Source: Alistipes sp.
GTDB taxonomy: Bacteria > Bacteroidota > Bacteroidia > Bacteroidales > Rikenellaceae
Direction: 5' to 3'
DNA: 25,007 nt
NCBI GenBank assembly: GCA_017559685.1
Contig: JAFYQY010000192.1
Coordinates: forward strand, 1 to 25,007
Position 1 is the stretch's first letter. The number at the start of each line of letters is the position of its first letter. Shown here piece after piece: positions 1 to 7,715 of the stretch. A program made the translations under genes and the position numbers. The notes beneath the pieces were generated by a model, which was given only the letters and a program-made list of their open reading frames with translations, was not told the origin of the DNA and did no database searches.

Positions 1-651
1 ACCACTAACGGTAAGGGTAAGATTAGCGAGTTGACTCTCGAGTATATCAAGTCTCGCAATCTTCGTGCAGGTCACCGTGCAGTAACCCGCTACAAGATGC
101 CTACTTTGGCTGAGGCTCTCGATGTTTGTAACGGTCGTGTCCTCATCAACATCGACAAGGGCATCAACTACTACGACCAGATTTTGGCTATGCTCGTTGA
201 GCGCAATATGGTTAACCAGGTTATCATCAAGAGTAGCAAGTCGGCTGCAGATATGAAGGCATTCTTCTCGAAGCACGACAAGAATATGCTCTATATGCCT
301 ATCATCAACTACAACGAGAAGTCGTGGGGCAAGCACGAGCAGCTCTTTGCTGACTACCTCGCAAGCGACCTTCCGATGATTGCATACGAGATTTGCTGGA
401 ACAGCACCTTGCCAAACGAGGGTAAGGTATTTAAGAAGGTGTTTAAGAGCGGCAAGCGTCTCTGGGTTAACACTTTGTGGAACAGCATCTGCGGTGGTAA
501 GAAGGCCGATTTGGAGGACGATGCAGCCGTAGGTAACGAGGAGAAGGTCTACGGAAAGATTCTCTCGTTCGGCACTTCGATGATTCAGACCGACCGCCCT
601 GCAATGTTGATCAACTACCTCAACAAGAAGGGTCGCCACACATTGAAATAA
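1..651 (+). CDS. Glycerophosphodiester phosphodiesterase family protein, 5' end missing
   Basis: The reading frame is open from the first base, so the gene is cut at its 5' end; 216 C-terminal residues are visible. The start of the visible part (TTNGKGKISELTLEYIKS) and the end (IQTDRPAMLINYL) match the typical C-terminal half of the GDPD family, which hydrolyses glycerophosphodiesters to sn-glycerol 3-phosphate plus an alcohol. The catalytic HE/EID-type residues of the N-terminal half lie outside the window, so activity and signal peptide cannot be judged. The motif LINIDKG sits where family members carry a conserved acidic strand of the TIM barrel. The next gene begins 22 bases downstream and is a GlpT-type transporter, which supports a glycerophosphodiester salvage role. 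The TTG at 31 is not a credible start because homology continues upstream of it. Confidence 0.88.
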   Translation, partial: TTNGKGKISELTLEYIKSRNLRAGHRAVTRYKMPTLAEALDVCNGRVLINIDKGINYYDQILAMLVERNMVNQVIIKSSKSAADMKAFFSKHDKNMLYMPIINYNEKSWGKHEQLFADYLASDLPMIAYEICWNSTLPNEGKVFKKVFKSGKRLWVNTLWNSICGGKKADLEDDAAVGNEEKVYGKILSFGTSMIQTDRPAMLINYLNKKGRHTLK

Positions 652-673
652 ACTTAACTAAACAATAAAAACT

Positions 674-2128
674 ATGGGATTTATTAATTTTTTCAAGACG
701 AGTGCACCGAAGCCGCTTCGCACCGACCTCGATGAGCAGGGTCAGAAGAAGTATCACCGTTCTTTGGCGCTCCAATCGTTTATTGCAGGAACTCTCGGTT
801 ACAGCTTCTACTATGTATGCCGTGCAGCTCTTAACGTGATGAAGAAGCCTATTATCGACAGCGGCTTGCTCGATGCTGACCAGCTCGGTACTATTGGTGC
901 CGTAACATTGGCAACCTATGCAATCGGTAAGTTCGTGAACGGTTTCTTGGCCGACCACTCTAACATCAAGCGCTTTATGGCAGCGGGTCTTATTATGTCG
1001 GCTCTCGCTTGCTTGTTTATGGGTGTTTTTGGCTTGGTAGGTAGCGAGCAGTATACAGCTCTTATCGGCGTTGACCCTGAGGGTGCGCAGAGCATCTCGT
1101 TTATGGTATTTATCGCCTTCGCAATTTTGTGGGGCGTCAGCGGTTGGGGACAGTCTATGGGTGCGCCACCGGCAATCATTGCATTGTCTCGTTGGTTCCC
1201 ACTCTCACGCCGTGGTACATTCTACGGTTTCTTCTCTGCAAGCCACAACCTCGGCGAGGGTCTTTCGTTCATCTTCGTGGGTTCGATTGTAGCATTTGCA
1301 AGCTGGCAGTGGGGCTTCTTTGGCGCCGCTATCGCAGGTTTGCTCGGTATTTTGACTATCATCTTCTTGATGCACGATACACCAGAGAGCAAGGGTTTGC
1401 CTTCGATTGAGGTTTTGACTGGCGAGAAGGTTGAGGCTAAGAAGAAGGACGAGTCGGCAGGTAGCGCTCAGAAGCTCGCTCTCAAGACTCCAGCGGTATG
1501 GATTTTGGCACTTGCTTCGGCATTTATGTATATCTCTCGTTACTCGTTGAACTCGTGGGGCGTACTCTATATGCAGGAGACTAAGGGTTACAGCTTGATG
1601 GAGGCTTCGACAATCATTTCGATCAACGCTTGGTTGGGTATCATCGGTACCGTTGTAGCGGGTTGGATGTCGGATGTATTGTTCAAGGGCGACCGCAAGA
1701 TGCCTGCATTCGTATCGGGTATTCTCCTTTCGTTGTCTTACGCATTGTTCATCTATGGTGGCGATGCTTACTGGGTAAGCGTTGTTTCGATGGCTCTCTT
1801 CGGTATCGCTATCGGTGTATTGATCGCATTCTTGGGTGGTTTGATGGCTATCGATATCGTACCTCGTAAGGCTACAGGTGCAGCACTCGGTATCGTAGGT
1901 ATGGTGAGCTACGCTGCAGCAGCTATTCAGGAGAAGGTGAGCGGTTTCCTCGTTAACAGCAACATTACCGAGGAGGTTGTTAAGGTGGCAAACGAGGCTG
2001 GCGAGATGGTTGAGCAGACTGTCAAGCACTACGACTTCTCGGAGGCAGCCATCTTCTGGATTGGCGCTTCGGTTATTTCGTTCCTCTTGCCAATTCTCAA
2101 CTGGCGCAAGAAGAAGGTTGAGGAGTAG
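674..2128 (+). CDS. glpT: Glycerol-3-phosphate transporter, MFS organophosphate:phosphate antiporter
   Basis: A 484-residue inner-membrane protein with about 12 hydrophobic segments, somewhat longer than E. coli GlpT (452). Two arginines sit in contexts matching the two substrate-phosphate arginines of GlpT (R45 and R269 in E. coli): R50 in YYVCRAALN and R289 in FMYISRYSLNSW. The stretch SRWFPLSRRGTFYG followed by ASHNLGEG (residues 172-196) resembles the GlpT/UhpT signature, with H191 at the family histidine. The central loop (about 235-270) is lysine- and glutamate-rich, as expected for the cytosolic linker. It likely imports glycerol 3-phosphate in exchange for phosphate. It is paired with the upstream glycerophosphodiester phosphodiesterase and followed by a terminator. 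A hexose-phosphate (UhpT-like) substrate cannot be excluded; context favours glycerol 3-phosphate. Confidence 0.88.
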   Translation: MGFINFFKTSAPKPLRTDLDEQGQKKYHRSLALQSFIAGTLGYSFYYVCRAALNVMKKPIIDSGLLDADQLGTIGAVTLATYAIGKFVNGFLADHSNIKRFMAAGLIMSALACLFMGVFGLVGSEQYTALIGVDPEGAQSISFMVFIAFAILWGVSGWGQSMGAPPAIIALSRWFPLSRRGTFYGFFSASHNLGEGLSFIFVGSIVAFASWQWGFFGAAIAGLLGILTIIFLMHDTPESKGLPSIEVLTGEKVEAKKKDESAGSAQKLALKTPAVWILALASAFMYISRYSLNSWGVLYMQETKGYSLMEASTIISINAWLGIIGTVVAGWMSDVLFKGDRKMPAFVSGILLSLSYALFIYGGDAYWVSVVSMALFGIAIGVLIAFLGGLMAIDIVPRKATGAALGIVGMVSYAAAAIQEKVSGFLVNSNITEEVVKVANEAGEMVEQTVKHYDFSEAAIFWIGASVISFLLPILNWRKKKVEE

Positions 2129-2145
2129 TCCTAAAACCGATTGGG

Positions 2146-2181
2146 AAAAGGGGTTGTGGCATTGCTACAGCCCCTTTTTTT
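2146..2181 (+). terminator. Rho-independent terminator after the glpT-like gene
   Basis: The arms GGGGTTGTGGC and GCTACAGCCCC pair over 11 positions with G-T wobbles around a short ATT loop, followed by a run of seven to eight T. It lies 20 bases past the stop codon and closes the GDPD-glpT operon. Confidence 0.9.
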
Positions 2182-2205
2182 ATCTCTATTTTTTAGTTTT
2201 ATGTT

Positions 2206-2245
2206 ATTAACTACTCTCTACTCACTACTAACTACTCACTAATCT
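2206..2245. repeat. Imperfect ACTACTCACT-type short tandem repeat in a spacer
   Basis: The spacer contains repeated CTACTCTCT, CTACTCACT and AACTACTCACT units. It has no coding potential and lies between the glpT terminator and the metY promoter. Low-complexity spacers of this kind are common in Bacteroidales genomes; no function is apparent. Confidence 0.5.
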
Positions 2246-2248
2246 AAA

Positions 2249-2282
2249 AGTTTTCCGTTTTCAGTTATCAGTTTTCCGTTTT
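2249..2282. repeat. Direct repeat of AGTTTTCCGTTTT
   Basis: The 13-mer AGTTTTCCGTTTT occurs at 2249-2261 and again at 2270-2282. Twelve bases of the same word recur at 11888-11899 in the leader of the desulfoferrodoxin gene. The two copies lie immediately upstream of the metY -7 box, where the -33 region would be. This may be a dispersed spacer repeat or an operator; the sequence alone does not decide. Confidence 0.55.
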
Positions 2283-2288
2283 TTATGC

Positions 2289-2296
2289 TAACTTTG
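2289..2296 (+). promoter_or_regulatory. Putative -7 promoter element for metY-metX-hom
   Basis: TAACTTTG matches the Bacteroidota TAnnTTTG consensus, 36 bases before the metY start codon. No good TTTG -33 box is seen 19-21 bases upstream (the region reads GTTATC), so the promoter may depend on an activator or be weak. No recognisable SAM riboswitch is apparent in the short leader. Confidence 0.65.
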
Positions 2297-2332
2297 CCAG
2301 AATAAAAATAAACTATTTTTAATTCCATTACG

Positions 2333-3619
2333 ATGAGCGAGAAAAAACTCCGTTTCGAGACACTTCAGATACACGGCGGTTATGCGCCCGACCACACCCT
2401 TTCACGTGGTTTGGCTATCTACCCTACTGCAGCGTATCACTTCAAATCGTGCGACTATGCAGCTAACCTCTTCGAGTTGAGTGAGGCTGGCAATATCTAT
2501 ACACGTATCCACAACCCGACAACCGCAAACTACGAGAATCGTGTAGCGGCGTTGTATGGCGGTGTGGGTGCTTTGGCAACTTCGTCGGGTATGTCGGCGA
2601 TTTTGCTCACCGTAACCGCTTTGGCAAAGGCGGGCGACAATATCGTAACCTCGCCATACGTATATGGCGGTACTCACAACCAGTTCTCGATCTCGTTGCG
2701 TAACCTCGGCGTTGAGGTTCGCTTTGCGAAGGATGCTTCGGCAGAGGCTATCGAGGCATTGATCGACGAGAAGACTCGCTTCGTATTCGTGGAGTCGATG
2801 TCAAACCCTGGTTGTATCGTTGCCGATATGGAGGCTTTGGCAAAGGTTGCTCACGCACACCAGATGCCACTCGTTGTGGACAACACCTTTGGTGCTTGCG
2901 GCTACCTCTGCAACCCATTCGAGTGGGGTGCGGACATCATCTGCGACTCGGCTACAAAGTGGATCAACGGCCACGGCACAGCAATGGGCGGTATTATCGT
3001 CGATGGCGGAACTTTCGATTGGGGCAATGGTCGCTATTCTGAAATTGACGGCCCGTCGGAGGGTTACCACGGCTTGAACTTGTGGAAGACCTTCGGCAAT
3101 CAGGCATTTATCGTAAAATGCCGTGTGGATGGCTTGCGTGACTTCGGTTGCTGCCCTTCACCATTCGACACCTACTTGATGATGCTGGGTCTCGAGACTC
3201 TCTCGTTGCGTGTTCGCCACGAGGCGGAATCTACCGCAAAGTTGGCAGAGTTCTTCCGTTCGAACAAGAATGTTAAGTCGGTAAGCTACGTAGGCTTCGA
3301 GGATAACCCAAGCTACGAGTTGGCGCAAAAGTACTTCCGCAAGGGTGCTGCGTGCGTTATCTCGGTTGAGTTGGAGGGTACTTTGGAGGGTACAGTTCGC
3401 TTTGTTGAGGGGTTGAAGTTGGCAGCCAATATGACTATGATTGGCGACTCGATAACTGTTGTTACCCACCCTGCATCGACCACCCACAAGCAGTTGAGCG
3501 ACGATGCGAAGGTGCGTGCTGGCATTGCACCAACCTTGCTCCGCATCTCGGCAGGCTTGGAGGCTGTTGAGGATATCATCGAGGACTTCGAGGCGGGCTT
3601 CCAGAGAATGGAGAATTAA
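2333..3619 (+). CDS. metY: O-acetylhomoserine sulfhydrylase (PLP-dependent)
   Basis: A 428-residue cytosolic enzyme of the Cys/Met-metabolism PLP family, at the usual length for O-acetylhomoserine aminocarboxypropyltransferase. YTRIHNPT (residues 56-63) is the phosphate-binding motif contributed across the dimer. D183 in VVDNTF should contact the pyridine nitrogen, and K209 in DSATKWINGHG is the Schiff-base lysine. The reaction is O-acetylhomoserine plus sulfide giving homocysteine plus acetate. The next gene is the acetyltransferase that makes its substrate, which favours MetY over cystathionine gamma-synthase; the length also fits MetY better than the shorter MetB (about 390 residues). It is the first gene of a four-gene operon. 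The ATG is followed directly by a canonical N-terminus (LRFETLQIHGG). Confidence 0.94.
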   Translation: MSEKKLRFETLQIHGGYAPDHTLSRGLAIYPTAAYHFKSCDYAANLFELSEAGNIYTRIHNPTTANYENRVAALYGGVGALATSSGMSAILLTVTALAKAGDNIVTSPYVYGGTHNQFSISLRNLGVEVRFAKDASAEAIEALIDEKTRFVFVESMSNPGCIVADMEALAKVAHAHQMPLVVDNTFGACGYLCNPFEWGADIICDSATKWINGHGTAMGGIIVDGGTFDWGNGRYSEIDGPSEGYHGLNLWKTFGNQAFIVKCRVDGLRDFGCCPSPFDTYLMMLGLETLSLRVRHEAESTAKLAEFFRSNKNVKSVSYVGFEDNPSYELAQKYFRKGAACVISVELEGTLEGTVRFVEGLKLAANMTMIGDSITVVTHPASTTHKQLSDDAKVRAGIAPTLLRISAGLEAVEDIIEDFEAGFQRMEN

Positions 3620-3650
3620 AAATTAGAAATGCAAAATTAAAAATTAGCTA
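3615..3650. repeat. AT-rich spacer with repeated ATTAAAAATTA
   Basis: The metY-metX gap contains two copies of AATTAAAAATTAG separated by a few bases. The same word appears at 11872-11886. This looks like a common Bacteroidales spacer repeat rather than a promoter: there is no TAnnTTTG and the genes are otherwise co-directional. Confidence 0.5.
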
Positions 3651-4667
3651 ATGGCTAAATTTTTTCACGATACAACACCGTTGCACCTGGAGTCGGGCGA
3701 GGTTTTGCCCGAGTTGACAGTCGCATACGACACCTACGGCGAGCGCAATGAGGATGATTCGAACATCATCTGGGTGTGTCACGCCCTGACCGCATCGTCG
3801 GATGTGGAGTCGTGGTGGCCCGAGATGATTGGCGAGGGTAAACTCCTCGACGCATCACGCTACTTCATCATTTGCGCCAACTTCCTCGGCTCGCACTACG
3901 GCACTACAGGCCCACTCTCGATAAACCCCGCTACGGGCGAGAAGTGGTATGGCGACTTCCCGAAGGTTACCGTGCGAGATATGGCAGAGTGCCACCGTCG
4001 CTTGGCGGAGCACCTCGGCATCAAGCGAGTAAAACTCCTTATCGGCAGCTCGATTGGTGGCTTCCAGTGTTTGGAGATGGTGTTGACAAACCCCGACTTG
4101 GCGGAGAACTTGGTGTTGATTGCTACGGGAGCAACCACTACACCGTGGATTTCGGCTTTCAACGAGTCGCAGCGTTGGATTTTGGAGAACGACCCAACCT
4201 TTGGCGAGCGTCGTGATGATGCCGGCGAGGCGGGTATGGCTGCTGCTCGCAGTGTGGCGTTGTTGAGCTATCGTGGAGGCCCTGCGTACTGCCTTACACA
4301 GCAGGATAACGAGGAGTTGAAGGACGATCTTTTCAAGCGCCGAGTACACTCCTACCAGCGTTATCAGGGCGAGAAGTTGCGCCGTCGCTTCAATGCCTAC
4401 TCTTATGCCCGTGTGGCCGATGCTGTCGATTCGCACGATATCGGTCGTGGTCGAGGCGGAGTGGTCGAGGCGTTGAAAAGCATCAAAAGTCGCACCTTTG
4501 TGGTGGGTATCACGAGCGACATTCTCTTCACCGAGGTTGAGAATCGCTATCTCGCCGACAACATCAAGGGGGCGCACTACCACCTTATCGACTCGTCGTT
4601 CGGACACGACGGTTTCTTGGTGGAGGCCGACTCGCTCAACAAACTCATTTTGGAATTTATAAACTAA
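3651..4667 (+). CDS. metX: Homoserine O-acetyltransferase (alpha/beta hydrolase fold)
   Basis: A 338-residue cytosolic enzyme that transfers acetyl from acetyl-CoA to homoserine. The nucleophile elbow is GSSIGG with S134. The remaining triad residues are visible near the C-terminus: D290 in TSDILF and H319 in FGHDGFLVE. The early NIIWVCHALTASSDV (about 38-52) and GSHYGTTGP (80-88) segments form the oxyanion and homoserine pocket in this family. Its place between metY and homoserine dehydrogenase supports acetyl rather than succinyl transfer, though the acyl donor is an inference. It starts 31 bases after metY and ends 9 bases before hom, so it is probably co-transcribed with both. Confidence 0.93.
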   Translation: MAKFFHDTTPLHLESGEVLPELTVAYDTYGERNEDDSNIIWVCHALTASSDVESWWPEMIGEGKLLDASRYFIICANFLGSHYGTTGPLSINPATGEKWYGDFPKVTVRDMAECHRRLAEHLGIKRVKLLIGSSIGGFQCLEMVLTNPDLAENLVLIATGATTTPWISAFNESQRWILENDPTFGERRDDAGEAGMAAARSVALLSYRGGPAYCLTQQDNEELKDDLFKRRVHSYQRYQGEKLRRRFNAYSYARVADAVDSHDIGRGRGGVVEALKSIKSRTFVVGITSDILFTEVENRYLADNIKGAHYHLIDSSFGHDGFLVEADSLNKLILEFIN

Positions 4668-4676
4668 GAGAAATAT

Positions 4677-5870
4677 ATGGGACAGAAACAACTTGTAATC
4701 GGAATGTTCGGCTTCGGCAACGTGGGACGAGGTCTCTACGATGTGCTGAACACCATCTCCTCGAACGAGGCGACAATTAAGCGTGTCTGCGTTCGTGATT
4801 TGAACAAGGAGCGTGGCGTCGATGCCAACTTCTTCACCGACAATGCCGAGGATATCTTCAACGACAAGGATATCAACCTTATCGTGGAGTTGATTGACGA
4901 CGCCGAGGCTGCATATCACATCATTAAGCGTGCTCTCACAAGCGGTCTTTCGGCCGTTTCGGGCAACAAGAAGATGTTGGCGCACCACCTGCCTGAGTTG
5001 ATCGAGTTGCAGCAGAAGCACAACGTGGCGTTGCTCTACGACGCATCGGCTTGCGGTTCGATTCCTGTTATCCGCAACCTCGAGGAGTACTACGATAACG
5101 ACCTCCTCGTATCGGTTAAGGGTATCTTGAATGGTTCGTCGAACTTTATCCTCTCGAAGATTTTCAACGAGAACTACTCTTACGACGTGGCTTTGCGTCG
5201 TGCTCAGGAGTTGGGCTTCGCCGAGAGCGACCCTACACTCGACATCGGTGGTTGGGACTCGTTGTTCAAGCTTATCATCATCACCGTACACGCATTCGGT
5301 TGCTACGTATCGCCTGAGAAGATTTTTACCTACGGTATCTCGTCGATGAACGACAACGACATCCGCTTTGCAAACGAGAAGGAGCGTCGCTACAAGTTGG
5401 TGGCTCACGTCGAGAAGTTGGAGAATGGCAAGATTATTATGAGCGTAATGCCACAGCTTATCTCTCGTGAGAAGTACATCTACTCGGTAGAGGATGAGTT
5501 CAACGGTGTAGTTATCAAGGGTAAGTTCTACGACAAGCAGTTTATGTTCGGTCGTGGTGCGGGTGGTCACCCAACAGGCTCGGCTGTATTGAGCGATATT
5601 ACGGCTTGTTTCTACAACTACCGCTACGAGTATAAGCGAATGATTGGTCGCACCCCTGTAGAGTTCACAAACGACGTTTTGGTGCGTGTATATCTCCGCT
5701 ACTCGAATGCCGAGGATCGAGCTTTGTTCGACTTCAACAGCGTCGAGGAGCAGTACGTAAGCAACGACTACAAGTATGTTGTAGGTCACATCTCGTTGGC
5801 AAATCTCCACAAGAATGCAGCGCAGATTCGTGAGCGAGACCTCTTCATCGCAGCCTACCCTACAAAGTAG
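4677..5870 (+). CDS. hom: Homoserine dehydrogenase
   Basis: A 397-residue enzyme reducing aspartate semialdehyde to homoserine with NAD(P)H, which supplies MetX and threonine synthesis. The Rossmann motif GFGNVG occupies residues 12-17. SGNKK (95-99) carries the conserved catalytic-site lysines. GILNGSSNFIL (149-159) is the family signature. FAESDPTLDIGGWDSLFKL (181-199) contains D194 and K198, spaced like the catalytic Asp/Lys pair of yeast homoserine dehydrogenase. The last about 75 residues (from FTNDVLVRVYLRYS) are shorter than a full regulatory ACT domain; they may be a reduced ACT-like domain, so feedback control by threonine is uncertain. It lies 9 bases downstream of metX, in the same operon. 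Confidence 0.93.
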   Translation: MGQKQLVIGMFGFGNVGRGLYDVLNTISSNEATIKRVCVRDLNKERGVDANFFTDNAEDIFNDKDINLIVELIDDAEAAYHIIKRALTSGLSAVSGNKKMLAHHLPELIELQQKHNVALLYDASACGSIPVIRNLEEYYDNDLLVSVKGILNGSSNFILSKIFNENYSYDVALRRAQELGFAESDPTLDIGGWDSLFKLIIITVHAFGCYVSPEKIFTYGISSMNDNDIRFANEKERRYKLVAHVEKLENGKIIMSVMPQLISREKYIYSVEDEFNGVVIKGKFYDKQFMFGRGAGGHPTGSAVLSDITACFYNYRYEYKRMIGRTPVEFTNDVLVRVYLRYSNAEDRALFDFNSVEEQYVSNDYKYVVGHISLANLHKNAAQIRERDLFIAAYPTK

Positions 5871-5911
5871 CCAGAAACAGACACCCAAACAACCCAAATA
5901 GAGATTTATAG

Positions 5912-7057
5912 ATGAAGATTCTTGCTGTATACTTTGGAGCAGGTAGTGGCATCACTATCTTCTACAAACGCATATTATGCGAGCTTGCCAAGGAGGCAAC
6001 AATCGACGTTGTAAGCGACCAGGCTCCCGACCAATACTTAGATTGCGTTCGCAAGCAATATTGCGTACCTTTCAGCAGGAGTCAGCAGGGCTGGTACCGT
6101 CGTTTCTTGCGCTGGTTTGGCACTACCCCAATATCAGAGAAGTGGAGCCAGAGGGTCGAGCAGGTGGTAGCGAAGGACTACGACGTGGTAATCGCCTTTA
6201 TGGCTACCTCGCAACTTACGCCAGCCGTATGTGGCAGGTATCTCTCGCAAAAGTTGGGGTGTAAGTTTGCAGTATATGCCGTAGATGCCATTCCGGCACC
6301 GGGTGGTTGGACTCGCAAGCGTAGCGAGTTCTGGGGCAAGCGACGCATTGTGGCGAAGAACTTCGCTGCAGCGGACTATGTTGCATCCTCAAATCCACAT
6401 ATGCTCGAGTATCAACTCTCGATCTTCCCGAACAAGCCAAATTTATACTCGGATTCTCTGCTCACGCCGTCGCCCGACCATTCGTATGTGGCACCGCCAT
6501 CGGACGAACTGTTGTTCCTCTATACGGGAAGCCTCTATGGTATGCGTAATCCCGACCACTTCTTCAAGGCGTTTAAGCGTCTGCTTGTGAAGTATCCGAA
6601 TGCGCAGTTCTTGATTGTAGGAATAAGGAAGAAGCTCCGCAATATCGAAAAGATTCTTACGAAGGAGGAGCTCAAGCACATCTCCTCGGCGCCTCACACA
6701 AACGATTTGGAGCCACTTTTCGCCCGTGCCAAGGTGTTGGTGGATATCGATGCCGATCTCGAGAAAGACCCATTCTTATCGAGCAAAATCGTCACTTACC
6801 TAAAGGTAAACCGTGTAATTTTGAGCGAGACGGGCAAGATTACTCCTTCACGTGAGATATTCGCAGGGTTGAACACCGTGGTGCAGTGCGACCACAACGA
6901 GGATAGCCTCTACGAAGGTATGCTTCGTGCGATAGAGGTGGCCGACTCGAACCCCGACTTCTCGGAGCGAGAGGCTCTTATCAAAGAGTTCTCAATCGAG
7001 ACCGTGAGCGCAAGGTTCTGGCGTGGTTTACAAGCTATCTGCAACACTCAAAAGTAG
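5912..7057 (+). CDS. Glycosyltransferase, GT4-like (GT-B fold)
   Basis: A 381-residue protein with a GT-B organisation. The N-terminal half begins with MKILAVYFGAGSG and lacks a signal peptide. The second half begins around residue 190 with LLFLYTGSLYGMRNPDHFFKAF and continues with YPNAQFLIVG, the usual start of the donor-binding domain in GT4-type enzymes. The C-terminal region contains the acidic loop VDIDADLEKDPFLSSKIVTYL. A KxGG-type donor loop is not obvious and the sugar is unknown. It probably acts at the cytosolic face in surface-glycan synthesis. It begins 41 bases after hom with no visible promoter, so it seems to be transcribed with the methionine genes, although no metabolic link is evident. 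Confidence 0.75.
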   Translation: MKILAVYFGAGSGITIFYKRILCELAKEATIDVVSDQAPDQYLDCVRKQYCVPFSRSQQGWYRRFLRWFGTTPISEKWSQRVEQVVAKDYDVVIAFMATSQLTPAVCGRYLSQKLGCKFAVYAVDAIPAPGGWTRKRSEFWGKRRIVAKNFAAADYVASSNPHMLEYQLSIFPNKPNLYSDSLLTPSPDHSYVAPPSDELLFLYTGSLYGMRNPDHFFKAFKRLLVKYPNAQFLIVGIRKKLRNIEKILTKEELKHISSAPHTNDLEPLFARAKVLVDIDADLEKDPFLSSKIVTYLKVNRVILSETGKITPSREIFAGLNTVVQCDHNEDSLYEGMLRAIEVADSNPDFSEREALIKEFSIETVSARFWRGLQAICNTQK

Positions 7058-7071
7058 AGATAATAGAGACG

Positions 7072-7104
7072 AAAAAGTCCCAAGAGAATTTCTTGGGACT
7101 TTTT
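7072..7104. terminator. Bidirectional terminator between convergent operons
   Basis: A perfect 14-base stem, AAAAAGTCCCAAGA paired with TCTTGGGACTTTTT, around a five-base loop. It has A on one side and T on the other, so it can end transcription from the plus-strand met operon and from the minus-strand operon that stops at 7123. Confidence 0.93.
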
Positions 7105-7122
7105 CTTATATCGGCTTAACGC

Positions 7123-7692
7123 CTAATTCACAGCCTGCTCGCCGAGATTAACCTTCTCGAACTTGTAGCCGAGACGATGAAGCTCCATAGCTGCGCCAAT
7201 GCGGAACATCACTCGTGTGGTGCGAGCGAAGATGTAGAACGCCTTTGTGCTCTGCGCCTCGGTATCCTCACGGCGGATATAGGTAATAGCAGTATTGGCA
7301 CAACGACGCATCATATCCTCAATCTTCTGCGACACCTCTTCCTCGAGCGAGAGTCCCAAGATGTTCTGCAAGATATGCTCGTCCATATCGTCAAAACCCT
7401 CTGCACCGTGCAACTTCTCGTACGGCTCGGTGGCATACTCCACCCAATTCTCATCCCAGCGGTGCGCTACGGCCATTCCCACATAGCCCGCCCAGGCGAT
7501 TGCTGCTGCGGGGAACTTATTTACCTGCGGTACGGCGTCGGCCATATACTCGGGTGCATACTCCTTCCAACGCTCGTCGATGTCCTCCGATGCAAGGAGT
7601 GTACCCTCCAACATCTTGTGCGAGGTGCACAACTTCATCATCTCCTGCAAGAGGTTGTTCTCAAACGTATCAAAATACTCTGTCTGTTCCAT
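7123..7692 (-). CDS. Conserved-looking hypothetical protein, 189 residues
   Basis: I do not recognise the family with confidence. The protein is soluble-looking, with no signal peptide and no clear transmembrane segment, and is mainly helical and acidic in its first half. Tryptophan/aromatic-rich segments occur around residues 42-86 (ERWKEYAPEY, FPAAAIAWAGYVGMAVAHRWDENWVEY). A second helical region follows (SLEEEVSQKIEDMMRRCANTA) and the protein ends in a basic helix (FRIGAAMELHRLGYKFEKVNLG). The start codon lies 23 bases downstream of the GH3 gene stop, so it is likely the last gene of the symporter-GH3 operon. The 5' spacer is very AT-rich (TATATA tracts). Nothing here shows a catalytic motif. 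Confidence 0.75.
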   Translation of the reverse strand: MEQTEYFDTFENNLLQEMMKLCTSHKMLEGTLLASEDIDERWKEYAPEYMADAVPQVNKFPAAAIAWAGYVGMAVAHRWDENWVEYATEPYEKLHGAEGFDDMDEHILQNILGLSLEEEVSQKIEDMMRRCANTAITYIRREDTEAQSTKAFYIFARTTRVMFRIGAAMELHRLGYKFEKVNLGEQAVN

Positions 7693-7715
7693 ATCTATAT
7701 ATTATATATATCGTA

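Noticed and set aside
1205..2029. A 274-codon minus-strand frame opposite the glpT-like gene
   Set aside because: Antisense shadow of a membrane-protein gene; Cys/His/Thr-rich product without a plausible fold.
3855..5897. A 680-codon open frame on the minus strand opposite metX and hom
   Set aside because: metX and hom have clear catalytic motifs on the plus strand. Their favoured codons (TTG/CTC for Leu, TCG for Ser, few TTA/CTA/TCA) remove stops from the antisense frame. The antisense product has no domain pattern, no signal and biased composition.
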